Of a stretch of DNA of 64,000 nt, positions 13,119-24,368 are shown piece after piece. Position 1 is the stretch's first letter. The number at the start of each line of letters is the position of its first letter. The notes beneath the pieces were generated by a model. The model was not told the origin of the DNA and did not search any database. It was given only the letters and a program-made list of their open reading frames with translations. Both the position numbers and the translations under genes were made by a program. Source of the stretch: Rutstroemia sp. NJR-2017a BVV2 (Eukaryota > Ascomycota > Leotiomycetes > Helotiales > Rutstroemiaceae); assembly GCA_002946415.1 (NCBI GenBank), contig NJPS01000048.1:1860001-1924000 (forward strand). The letters run 5' to 3'.

Positions 13119-15212
13119 CTATATCTCAACCTCCTTATCCCTAACCGGTTTCTTCTCATCATACACACCGCCCTTCTCCGACGTACTACCCATCGCACTC
13201 TCCGTCTCATGCGCATCCACGCCGTGATCAACCACACCCCCGTTATCATTCAAGCTGAGTCTGTACTCCTCCTTGTCGATATCGCGGTAGATGAAGTAGA
13301 AAGTGACCATGCCGACAAAGCCAATGATCGTCGGCGCGCCGAAATCCCACGTGAGGTAAGGATCACGAATCAAGCCGGAGCAGGCGAGACCAATTGCGTA
13401 TGCAATAGCTGTGCTGAAGAGATTGATGGCCGAGACAAGCGAACGCATGTTAGCTGGGGCGCGCGAATACGCGATACCGTAGGCGGGGACGTTGACGAAG
13501 AGTTCGGAGATTCCGCCGAGGGCGAAAGGAATCGCGAGAAACCAGATGGAGATGTTGGAGACGAGGGAGACTTTGTTCTCGTCGATGCAGGAGGCGGAAC
13601 TGCCGTAGTGGCCGCAGGGCCCGGTCTTGTAGGCGTAGTAGTTGATGATGGTGTAGCCGAGGCCGCCGAGGGTGGAGAGGAAGAAGCCGGTGGTTATGCG
13701 GGCGACGGGGCCGTAGTGGATGTTCCATTTGCGGAGGAGGGGGTAGAGGCCGTAGTTGAGGAGAGGCGCGCCGACGATGATGGAGAGGGAGTTGAAGTTG
13801 TTGATGACGTCGTTGGGGACGCCGTTGGTGGTGAGCATGGTGGAGAGGGCATTGGCGGCTCCACCGAGTCCGTTGTCGTTGATGTATTGGAGAGGGAAGA
13901 AACAGAAGATACCGGTGGCTTGGAAAGTGCGGCGGACGTCCTCGACGAACTCGTCGTTCCATGGGACTTCTATGGGGCGGCCGGACTGGGCGATTACGGA
14001 GGGTTTGGCGGGCTCGAAGAATCCTTTGCCGCGGAAGATGGACATGAAACCGCCGCGCTTGATGCAGATACCAACGACGCGGCAGCATTTACCGAGGTCG
14101 GATCCACCTGGTGGGTAGAGGACGAGACGCTTGCGGAGGAAGAAGAGGAGGAGAGGGAGGGGAATGTAGAGGAGGAGAGGAAGGAGGAAGGACAACCACC
14201 ATCCGATGTATTTCTCGGTGTAGGCGGTGGGCACAGCCATGAAGCCACCAATGTTGATGAGAAGGTAGAACCAAAGCATGACACGCTCAGTGGTAGCCTC
14301 AGGGTCCTCGATGACTCGTTCGCCGGATGGGAGGGTCTTGACGGATGGGGCTGCGCTTGGCATTTGATCGAGAAGGGTAGGGGAGATACAAGGCTTGAAC
14401 ATGGCTGCGGAGATTTCAAGTCAGTGCACGTTCAAATACAGACAGTGAGTGAGTGTCTTACCAGCGCCAATGGACAAGATGTATACACTCAGGAAGAATG
14501 GAGCTTTGGCACCACCGTTTGCCAGCAGACTTGGGATACCAGAGATAACCATAAGAATGTGCGCAAGACCACAGACGGCGACACCACCGCAAATGAGCTT
14601 GAAGCGACCGGTCTTAGCATCGGCGAGCCATCCGAAAAGCATAGGCAGGGCATATGCCAACATAGAGAACGACTGGGAGGTAGCGGTCGACTTTTGGGTA
14701 CCGAGACCCAAAGCACCAGCGGTTTGTTGGGTTCCTCGCGGTGGTGCTCCGGTTCCACTTCCATTGGCTGGAAGAGGACGGTTGACGTAGTTGGAGAAGA
14801 GACCATTGCATCCACTATAGAGATTGGTTTAGTCACAGATGCAGTGGGATGACTGTGTTCTGATGAGTGATACTCACTAGTAGGAAGCTCTCTCGGCGAA
14901 CTCTACAGCACAGATCCAGTAAGCGACAGTGGGAAGCTTGCCAGGAACTCTTCGGAGGGTTTTCTTTTCCTCCTCAGTTGGCATGCTGTCGAGGTCTACT
15001 CGTCCGTGCGCATGGGAGGTGGTGTGAACCAAAGCACCTTCCTGATCAATAGCCAGGACAGCATCCTCCCTCAGGATGGCGCCCTGAATATCGGCAGTGA
15101 TAGCCTCGTTTGCAACTATTTTTCCTTCATGTCAGTAAGGTAGCACAGCATGACATGACACTCATCATGGGAAAAGGTAGGGTGGTATTGGGGGACAGCT
15201 TCGCTTACCCAT
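13119..15212 (-). CDS. PTR2: PTR2-type proton-coupled oligopeptide transporter (POT family)
   Basis: POT/PTR transporters import di- and tripeptides with protons across the plasma membrane. Introns are 15116-15208, 14815-14877 and 14405-14461; the product is 626 aa. After a hydrophilic N-terminus of about 85 residues comes the family signature around the first membrane helix, FAERASYYG (ExxER-like). Next are the segment LGLGTQKSTATSQSF, helices such as MLAYALPMLFGWLAD, and the mid-protein FQATGIFCFFPLQYINDNG region typical of fungal Ptr2. I count roughly 12 hydrophobic segments. The first coding exon is only four bases (ATGG). It is joined through a GTAAGC donor to an exon beginning VANEA. 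The C-terminus is hydrophilic and Lys/Glu-rich. A 547-residue open frame on the opposite strand is a codon-bias shadow. Promoter elements should lie upstream of 15212. Confidence 0.93.
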
Positions 15213-16515
15213 TATCACAGAATGATCGCAGCGCGAATGAAGGAATAAAGTTCAGGGAATGGTCGTAGAACGTCGACTGGAGGAGAAAGGCATCTCAAGG
15301 GGGGAAACACAAGAGATTAATATATCGCCAGCCGGAAGGCAAGCTAATCAAGCTGTGCTTGGCATCCCACCCCTCCCCATCCATACCCATATCATGCCAT
15401 GCCATATCGTATCCATACTTACAATTACAGTTATCCGTAACGGATACCCGACCCCTGCGCGGGCGTGCCTTTGAGCGGAACCAGCTCGCATACCACGCAG
15501 CAGGCATGGGATCCCAACTTTACGGGAAGCCCATACCAATGATCGATCGTTATCAGCTAGTACGAGGGCCGAGGGAGTCGCGCGCGCTGATCCACCACGG
15601 CGAATAGCCGAAGAGGGCAGGTGGTTAGGATATTGAATGCACGGAAGCTTATACTTTAGTATCAAATCGTTCTAGAAGGACACCCAAGGCGAGTTTCTTG
15701 AAATTCGGACCCCAGATTCACTGTGGGCAGGGGATGCCCGGTTGGTGGCGACGTACGAGGGCACAGAGAGAAGAGAGTCGCGCAGTCGTGTGCTCTTTCT
15801 TTTCTGTTTTCCGTTGTCTGTTTTCTGTTTCTACCATCTTTCGCAGTTCCCGAGAGTTATTTTGGTGGTTGTTGTACCTCTTTACGCCCAGCTGTTGTGT
15901 GTCGTGCGCACTGAGATTACTCTACGGTGAGCGTACGTACTACATTGGGATTGTATTATTCATAGAATTGAGCAATAATAGACGAAAATTCGCAAGCAGG
16001 CGCACTATCCACCTTCACTCCACAAATTTACCCCGAGAGAGCAGAAACATGTTCGACCCGGACAGTGCGCTGAGCAGCGAATATCAAATACAGCGATAAC
16101 CTCATATGGCGCCATCAAATCTACTTTCTCTCGTGAAAACACTGCCAGTATAAGCTCTTCCACTAAATTAGTCGCTGCAATCTTCGTACTGTACTCTACT
16201 TGGTACCATCATCCACTTTCTCTCACTCACTCTCTGTCCCTCGCCTCTTTGCCTTCCCTTCTTCCTCTGCCCTGCGTCCGCCATCAGATCAGCCATCTGT
16301 GCTTCTTTCAAAGCCCTCGGCCTCTTTACCCCATCATCCCATTATCCCCATCAGCCATCAGCCATCCATCCACCCATCCACCCACCAACCCACCAACCCA
16401 ACCACCCAGTCTCACCTCCCTCACAGCCATCCCAAATAGGAAGGTAACGCTCCCCCGGTCCCCCGCCCAATCGCGCCAAGCCCCCGACCAAGCTCGACGT
16501 TCTCCTGATAAGAAA
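15213..16515. other. Upstream region of the peptide transporter; no recognised gene
   Basis: This stretch includes the promoter side of the PTR2 gene. From about 16200 to 16410 it becomes strongly pyrimidine-rich with (CCAT)n and (CCAA)n-like runs. Open frames here are short or low-complexity, and I support none as genes. Confidence 0.45.
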
Positions 16516-16518
16516 TCT

Positions 16519-16614
16519 TGCCAGAGATGCGGGAAACCAATCACACGAGCACTGGGCGCTGCTTGGCACCACAAGCAGTACGGAGCACCATTCGCTGCTT
16601 GCAGTCGAAAGTAA
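16519..16614 (+). pseudogene. Possible LIM-domain-like relic
   Basis: About 31 codons encode CQRCGKPI followed at once by an ALGAAWH-like segment and a stop. This resembles the first half of a LIM zinc finger (Cys-x2-Cys ... Trp-His), in which the CxxCGxPI and ALGxxWH elements are typical. The spacing between the Cys pair and the His is several residues shorter than in a normal LIM domain, and the second zinc half-site is absent. The upstream in-frame sequence is low-complexity, with no convincing start or splice partner. I read it as a decayed fragment or a chance match. Confidence 0.2.
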
Positions 16615-19600
16615 ATAGACCAATGAGTGCACTGCCCGGACACGCCATGTCCGAAAACGCGATAGATGCTGTATCACGAAATCCCGAGCCTCATGTTAAT
16701 TTGGCAAGGTAACTTGGCAGCCCTTGCTTGTCGAGCTTGTTTGTCGTGTGGCGTTTAACGGGATTACTTGGTGTGTCGGCAAAGAAAAGAAAGTCTCTGG
16801 CTGGACCGCTAGACAGACGGTAAATGGCCTCGATGGGAAATGAACTGCAAATGAAGTCGCTATCGCGAGCTAGGAGTCCCCGAGTCTGTCTGAGAAGAAC
16901 GGCCGAGGTTCATTCAATCATTCGTTGGTGAATTGAAATGATCGTCGTCTTCGGTATATTCTTGCCATGATAAGAAATATCTGAATTAACGAATTAAATC
17001 TCACCACTCGCAAATACGATCAAGGCACAGCAAAAATCCAACATTCATCGAATACTTGTATAAACCAACGGTTAGATTAGCTTGTCACTGTCACTATCAC
17101 TATCTCTTCACTACCTCTATCTGTTCAATTTCGCCATCCTCGCCACCTCTTCGTTCTCCATCCGTATCTCCTGTATCTCTCCCCCTTGGCAGCCCAACCC
17201 CAAAAGATCCCCATCCCCGAACCTCCACCGAATCAGCGCCCGCGGCGAAACCAAGTAACGTCGCAATCGCTTTCCCCTGCTCCACTCCCCTCTCCGTACT
17301 TGTAAATATCCTTCGCATGATAACCTAGCGAGTTGGATTATTCTTTCCTATGAGGCAAGAGACAAGACAAATGGCTCGCCCGCGTGAGATCATTTCCTGC
17401 GCCATGGGCAAAGCCAAGCGCGCTTTAAGTCATCATTTCGTCGCTCTTTATACGAAGAAAGCAGCTGGGATTTGAGGGACCGTACGACTTGGGTTCCCGT
17501 CTGTTTGGTTTGGGCAGGTCGTTGGTGGCATTGGGTGCTTTCCCCGAGCCGGCACAGCGCCGACATATGAGAGATACAGCACAGTAGGTATGGCACTGAT
17601 TCCGCGCTCAAGACAAGATGCAATTGAAGCGTAGATACCCGCGACGAACCGATGGGAGCATCTATCGTAATCTTACTAATCCTCACAATGCTGTTGGCTG
17701 GCTGGAGGGGTAGGTAGCTCGTATGTTGTCTACTGCAGGTAGCTGTACTGTATCCCTACCGGCTGAGAATTCTAGTGCTTTTCGAGCACTAGGTAACTAC
17801 ATTACTCTGTAAGACACATGGTATGTATGCACATGTATATGCAGTTGACGGTGACAGTGATAGTCACTGGTGTTGCATTGCATGGAGATGGATGTAACCT
17901 AGAACCAGCGGCCCTACTGCCATGCTCTTTGCCCTGAGATGGTGGAAATTGTACTACAGCGGCTTCATAGGAGGGTGTGTGGAAGAGCGGGAGCGTCACA
18001 GATAGAACTGGCGACTTAGGTAAGGTACAGTAACTAAGGTTGCTGGGATGGGATACGCTGGTCTCGCGTGGCGTACTCAAGCTCATCTCATTTCCTCCAT
18101 GCAATATAGATCGTGTGATGGAGCATATGACCTTGGAACTGCGGGAAGAAGAAAAGAAGGAGGGAGGAGATGCATAACATAGCTGTTGCTGGCGTGGTGC
18201 GTTCCGTTCCGTGCAAGCTGAGTTGAATCGAGACGGTTGATGTATACTCACTCTCAGCCGCACAGTTTCAAAACTAATGCACTGATGTTCTGCTATGCTA
18301 CTCTGCTGCACAGTATTCTCTTCTACAAACCTTAACTTTCCCCTGCCAGCCCAGTGCATCTCCACTCCATACCCACTCAGACTGTTCCCTATCTCGCCGT
18401 TGCCATATCCACTACAGAACTCTACATACATACAGGTATCCCCCAACTCTATCGACCTAACACTCTATCTCTCATCTACCGCACCTTTGAGTCCTCCATA
18501 ATTGGGCTATCTCATTCGTACATGCCATTTCGCAGATCTATCTACCAACCTACGTAAAGGAGGCAAAAAGTACTGCAAACGTCAGATCCTTTTCCACTAC
18601 ATCTCTATAGGGCACTTCTCGCCATCATCACCTTACGGATACTCGATCTCCATATCCCACAGACATACATCAAACCACGCATTCACAGCTCCCATACACT
18701 CACTCACTCACTCACTCATACAAAGTCTCCAGAGCCGCAAACAACGCCGATGACGAGACACACCACTGTCCCTCACCTCACCTCACCCTCCTGCCAGCCA
18801 ATCTGCCTACCCAATCCACACTCACTAACTCACCAAAACTCCCCGAAACGCAGACAAAGACCAGCACCAATAACGAAAGATACACCTTCGTCCCTGACCT
18901 CACCTCACCCTCCTAGCATCCAATTCGCTTACCCAGTCCTCACACACTCACACACCCTCTCACTCACTAACAGATCACACCTACATAGCAATAAGCTACC
19001 CCCTCGCCTTGCCGTCTGTCTATCCCAGAAAAGGAAATGAGGCAACGAAAGATAAGAACAGAACGCACGGAATAGAATCGTATCCCTACCACTAACTTAC
19101 CCTCCCCCTCCAAGCCTCCCTCCGTAAACCAACCAACCAACCAACCAGCCACCCAACCAACCAACTACTAACGAACCACTACTGTACTGTGAACCTAGAA
19201 AGCGATCGGATACCGGCATCACATCCATCTAGAGCATCTTATCATCACCTTACCTCATATCTTACCAACGAAGCTAACCTCACCTCACCTCACCTCACCT
19301 CACCCCTACATCACCTCACACATCACATCCTAGACAGCAGCACAAACTACAGATAAGAAGACAGGAACCGAGACCTGCACATCCACCCGCATATTCCCAC
19401 ATAGTCGGATTCCTCGGATGGAAAGTCATACATGGATGCATGCATGCATAGCATGAACTAAAAGGGACGGACGTCTTTGTTTCTTCTGCCAAGCTAAGTT
19501 AAGTTAAGGTAAGTTATGGCCCACGGGTTTGCATATATACTACTACACACATGTATGATATAACTATACGTACATGTTCTTTCATCATATCATAGTGGGG

Positions 19601-20064
19601 CACTCACTCATGCACGGTACGGTGTGGTACTTGCACTGTACGATTCTAATATAGTAGGGCAGGGAAAGATAGACAGGTAGGTGGATTGTGATGGCGGGAT
19701 CAAGGACCAGGACCCGTATATCATCACCATCATCACCATCATGATCATCGAAATTCTGTAATGATATTGGTATTTATTGGTATTGATATTGATTTCATAT
19801 CTCGGGCTAGTGTGAAGCCGCACTACAAAAGTATATGCTGGAGTTCCATCTTTTTGCATCATTTCTCATTCCCATCGTCATCTTCCTCTTCCTAGTCCTC
19901 GTCCTTGTCTTTTGCTCATCACCCTTTGACATGATCCATCATGATCTTGCCAAGTCTTTGGACCCCATCCCAATTCTATCATCACCCTACCCAGCCCCAA
20001 GTGCCATCCCACCCCTCCACGACTGTTCCTTCCACCACATCACAGCACAACATCCCCCAGCCCC
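16615..20064. other. Gene-poor region with many simple-sequence tracts
   Basis: I find no supported gene in these 3.4 kb. The sequence is dominated by short tandem or skewed tracts: CACT repeats near 18700, CCAA near 19130, CACCT near 19280 and ATC/ACC runs near 19720. The longest open frame (minus strand, 17802-18446, 214 codons) shows no domain, and its amino-acid use (Ser, Pro, Thr, Cys) looks like random translation. Confidence 0.45.
18697..19748. repeat. Cluster of microsatellites (CACT, CCAA, CACCT, ATC/ACC)
   Basis: Several short tandem repeats occur within one kilobase. They are a CACT run at about 18697-18718, a CCAA run with variants at about 19128-19166, a CACCT pentanucleotide run at about 19276-19304, and an ATCACC-type run at about 19720-19748. 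All are on the same pyrimidine/purine-skewed strand. A similar CCAT/CCAA patch lies at 16351-16408. They are simple repeats with no coding role that I can see. Confidence 0.8.
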
Positions 20065-21030
20065 TCACTCCCCCTTCACCCAAACCCCACTCGCCACACA
20101 CTCCTCAACATACGTCCTGAGATATTTCCCCCTCCTCCCCAGAACCTCCTGCAAACATCCACCTAGTCTCTCCTCCTCCCTCCTCCTAACCACCCCATCT
20201 AATTCCGCCAACATGGTCGCCAACTTCTCTTCCACGCCCGCTGCCACCATATCCCTAACTATATCCTCCTCTTCCACCTGCACGTATTCGATCTTCCTCC
20301 CTAAGTTCTGCGACAGCAATTCCGCAATCTGTCAATTTGTTTATTAGCCCACATTCATCACATCAACACAAGGTAAAAAAAACTTCCTAATACACACCTC
20401 ATCAAACCCCCACAGCTCCTCCCCCAACACCAACACCTCCCTCCCATCTAACTCCCCCTCCCCCCTCAAAGCCCTCACCGAAACCCACGGTATTTTCCCC
20501 CGTCCCGTAGCCGCAACAATGCGACTCTCATCCCGAATCGAATACAAATGATGCATCTCCGAGAAATTCTCCATAAACCACGACGCTCTAATAACCGTAT
20601 ATTCGCAGCCCATCGATCTAATATGCGCCGCGATCTGCGACAGCACCGGGCCGTCGCCCGCGTGCAGGACGCTGCCGCTCAGGAAGACGATGCGCGGGAC
20701 ATGGTGCGCGCGGGCGAGATCGAGGAAGGATTGCGCGGGTGGGAGAGCGTCGTGGACGGGGGGTGCGATGAAGAAGAGGGCGGAGATGGAGTAGTTGGTT
20801 TGGAAAGGATTCGAGTAAGTTGTAGGGTCGAGCCAGTCGAAATGTATGCCTATGGTATTTGGCAACGATGCGGTAGAATGAGGAGGAACCGATCCCGAGC
20901 GGGACGCCAGTAGAACTGTAGCTGCAGAATCGGCAGAGCAGAGAAGCGGCGCGATCCGGCGAGAAACCTTTCCCGTACCACCGAGAAGAAGGATCGCCGA
21001 CTTCTTTTCAGCCTGTAGACTCGCTGCCAT
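20065..21030 (-). CDS. NAD(P)-binding NmrA-like reductase, ergot-alkaloid-protein-A/festuclavine-dehydrogenase type
   Basis: One intron (20329-20397) gives a 298-aa protein. The N-terminus carries a Rossmann dinucleotide-binding segment, ILLLGGTGKVSRRIAPLL, with LLASRS at the end of beta-2, the pattern of the EasG/FgaFS-type family. Other family landmarks are the FLSGSVLHAG strand and the IRASWFMENFSE segment. The exon-2 part (IAELLSQNLGRKIEYVQ...) is the usual substrate-side C-terminal region. The stretch after KIPWVS is odd: it goes straight to VRAL, whereas relatives have about eight more residues (an Asp-Asp-Ile-Ala-Val-type loop) before the RAL helix. This looks like a 24-bp in-frame deletion. 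The substrate is unknown; many fungal members are not in ergot pathways. The adjacent Zn2Cys6 gene lies in tandem 275 bases upstream. Confidence 0.85.
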
Positions 21031-21305
21031 TTAGTCCGAATGTTCTAATGCTGGTTAATTGGGTGCAGATAAATAATGAGGTGATTTTGTGTGATCCTTG
21101 GCTTTCCGAACTTTGGGCTCGGGATCGAGCGATTCCTAGCATAATTCACGCATACGGACACAGCTGCATGATAGATGGATGCACACTGCATCTAGCGTAT
21201 CTATGGCCCGAAGCAAACCGATTCACTTGAAGTGGCAAAATTTGCAACCAAAATTTGTTTGAGTATACTGAAAAATGGTTAAACAAATGATATTGGTTCA
21301 TTCGT

Positions 21306-23056
21306 TCAGACCAGAATAAATCTGCAAAAAAACGATTAGCATGGGGAGAATTGGGAAAATGCAGCCGTTCGTGCTTACATATGGATATCCATTTGTTTTT
21401 GGACCTCTCTCCAATCAAACTTTCGATTATACTGATGTTGCCTTCTCCAAAGAACCTCCAGTAATTCCAGAGCTCGGTCGGCATTCTGTAAAGATTAACA
21501 TGATGGAGATATGATGCGCAAGTAGAAAACCTACGTATAGAGCAATCCTCGTATCTGCTTTCAATTTCCGGCGAACGACTTCTTCGATTGTGTAGTTGTT
21601 GACAACAGTGATACCCACAGCAAATAGGCCATAATACAGTCCCATCTCGAGACCATAACCCTCTGGAGTTTCCTCTGCAATTTCTAGGACATCTTTGATT
21701 GCTTCGGAGATCTCTGCACTCTGTGGCTCCAATCCCAGAGGATTGATGATGTGGTGAATGAACATGACAACCCCATACATGCATGCCTTCGTACTTGAAA
21801 AGGCCTCTTCTTCGAGCGTTTCCGGGACCGTTAACTTGCGTTCTCGAGGTTGTCGTCGCCAGTCAGTCCGCTGGTCTCTTAACCCTGGAGGGCAGCTTTG
21901 CCACCACATTCCGACTTCATTCCTTATTTCGAGAGCTTCAATTTTGACCTGAGCTTCTTCTTCCGGTGTTGTTGCTGCCATGGCACGACTGGATAGTCTG
22001 GAAACCTTGGCGATGAAAATCATGAAAACATGGAAGTTTGAGGTCATTACACCGCCGTCGTCGTAATAGGGCCAATTGAGCTGTCCTTTAGATGGCGCTG
22101 AAGGTCCAGGTAATACAGCTCCGTTCACCAGAGATCCATCAGGTAATTGTTTTGGGGGTGAAGTTGGAGAAGGCGCATCTTCAATCCAGTAATGCCCGGG
22201 TAATAAGGGCCCTTGACCCGACCATAAAGAGCCGGAAATATCAAGGAGAGCAAAGAAGCGGGTAAGGAAGTCGGAAGTTCGAGGGCCGCCTCGGTATAGA
22301 ATGATATCCCGCGCTCCTTGAAGATGCTGGAACCAAAGACCCCTTTCTGAATTTGCAATCTGTCCCCAGTAAGCTAATAGTATATTCATGATCACAAGGG
22401 CAACTTTACTTCATAAACACACAACATCAGGCATGCTCCCAATGTCGTCTTGGAACGTGCTGTGTTAGAATCTGATAATGCGGTACTCAGCTCACGTAGA
22501 GCCATGGAATAATGTTTTGCTGCTTTCACCTCGTGATGGCGGTCAGTTCTAGACATATGGCCTGCAGCCAGAGCCACAATTGAATGCAGTAAAGCTGGAG
22601 ACGTCGTCACGAAAGGTACTAGTTCTTCCTTAAAGGGGTTGGTTTCGTCATCGCCAACGTACGCCAAGAATCGCGAGCAGAAGCCGACGAAGTGGTGAAT
22701 ATATGGCATGGTGGTCTTGTCAATGTTAGGGAACTCAATAACGAAGGCATCTTTGGGGACCCGTGATTTCGAAAGAGCAAGCTGTTGAGTAGTTGGAAGA
22801 GCACTCGTGCTCGATAAACCATGGCCATGTGACGTGGTGGCGGAAAGATGAGATGGAGGCGTGCTCCATTTACATTCACGTTGCAGTCTAACACATCGCC
22901 CACAATCGGGTTTCCCCTCGTCGCATTTGACTTTTCGTGCTCGACATGTTAAGCAACCTTTTGGATTTGTTAGAGAGACATGGATGATATCAGATGCCGA
23001 AGTAAATGTACGAACGGACCTGTCCTGGTTCGAGGGACCGGCGCTTTAATCCCCAT
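21306..23056 (-). CDS. Zn2Cys6 (GAL4-type) fungal transcription factor
   Basis: Exon 1 is 37 bases and ends in VPRTRTG. After intron 22958-23019 the binuclear zinc cluster follows at once: CLTCRARKVKCDEGKPDCGRCVRLQREC (six Cys in C-x2-C-x6-C-x5-12-C-x2-C-x6-8-C order). The rest matches the fungal-specific TF region (LLHSIVALAAGHMS...HYSMALREL...). Further introns are 22360-22409 and 21486-21534. The 3' end is ambiguous. Reading through gives a TAA at 21375 (506 aa). Splicing a strong-looking intron (GTAAGC donor, CTAAT branch, poly-T then CAG, 21322-21378) gives a TGA at 21306 (510 aa). It may regulate nearby accessory genes such as the reductase just downstream, but this is inference from proximity only. 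Confidence 0.9.
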
Positions 23057-24368
23057 TCCCGGCGCCATCCTCAGACGGTCGGCATCCAAGTCTATGCCGT
23101 TTCCCCTTCCCTTTCCGATAGCGATCTGTCGTCGTTGCTGTCCGTAGCCGTTGCCGTTGCCGTCGATATCGGGATTGATTCTTGGTCGTGGTGGATGAGG
23201 TCGGTGGTTTCGAAAGCTGGTGGTTTTCTAGAATGTTGTCGGTCGGTCGTTCAATATACCTAGCTTAGTGGCTAAGGCTGTTCTACAGTCACTTAGTAAG
23301 TACCCTGGCAGCGAAACCAAACTGGGTTAGGAGGAAAAGGATCCACAGAGTCAGAGCCAATGAGGTAAAGCCGATCCTATATAGTCCACTTTCTGCAGGG
23401 CATCGTGGAGCTGAATATTGAACTAGAGAGTGCCCGGATATTTGGGAATAACACGAGTAACACGAATACAAGTAGTCTTACACAAGTACTTCCGTAACAT
23501 AAATAGCACAAGAAAAAGGAGATCCCCTATGATTCGTACATACAGTAGTCAGTGACTGGCAGCGCGTCCGTGGGCTAATTAGCCAGTCAATCATTGCTCT
23601 GTCCGTCTGTCTTCCGGCCTCTTGGCCTGCCCATCTGCGTTTGCCTAATGCGCGCTTCAGCTAAGTGCAACATGCAACACAGTAACAAGTGACTGATCAT
23701 ACTCATACCGGTCCGAAATTGTGAAAAGACGGAGAACCCTTTGCCAGGTATAAGTCCGAGACAAAGTCTACTGCACGTGCGTACGTATGTCATTGGCCAT
23801 CCCCTTGCACCGAAGCAAAAAGGAAAAACACGCAAAAAAGATCAATTACGATTACTATTACTATATATCATACGTTGTGCAACCTGTGTGGAATCATCCC
23901 CGGCCAATCCCCCAGTATTCTGTGTAACATCGGGTCACACAACATGCACTATCATTATTTAGCTTTTGTTTTCCAGCCACGGAGGCCCCTCCGGAAGACT
24001 TGCCAACCAACAGATATGAGGACTTGGAAATCCCTCGAAATCGTGTGCCGCATCTATGTAGCATCTTACAGCCCAACAGGCCGTCGCTTTGATTCTAGAA
24101 GTGTAACAGGGCTCTGCCGAGAAAGGGTGCAAAGGGTAGTATGCACGACGGGAAGAGCCGGATGCAGAGACTTATACAAGGATAAATAGCAGAAGCAAAT
24201 ATAGCGCATCACATACCGGCTTGTGTTTCGAAGAAATTGTATGCTTCTATTAAATGATCATGTGTCCTCCGAGCGGATCAACCTTGAAGCATTCAAGCTA
24301 TTGGATATAGTATTGTAAAATAAATCAAAGCACCTGCATCGCCCAGTAATTATCATCTAACATTAGAA
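23057..24368. other. Upstream region of the Zn2Cys6 gene; no recognised gene
   Basis: These 1.3 kb hold the promoter side of the Zn2Cys6 factor and the 3' side of the Atg22-like gene. A short GCCGTT-type hexamer repeat occurs near 23140. No open frame with recognisable content is present. Confidence 0.45.

Noticed and set aside
13209..14852. 547-codon plus-strand frame opposite the peptide transporter
   Set aside because: It lies exactly antisense to well-supported PTR2 exons and introns, has biased Glu/Val/Asp/Gly content, and shows no domain. It is a shadow of codon bias.
17802..18446. 214-codon minus-strand frame
   Set aside because: There is no recognisable motif, composition is random-like, and it overlaps repeat-rich DNA.
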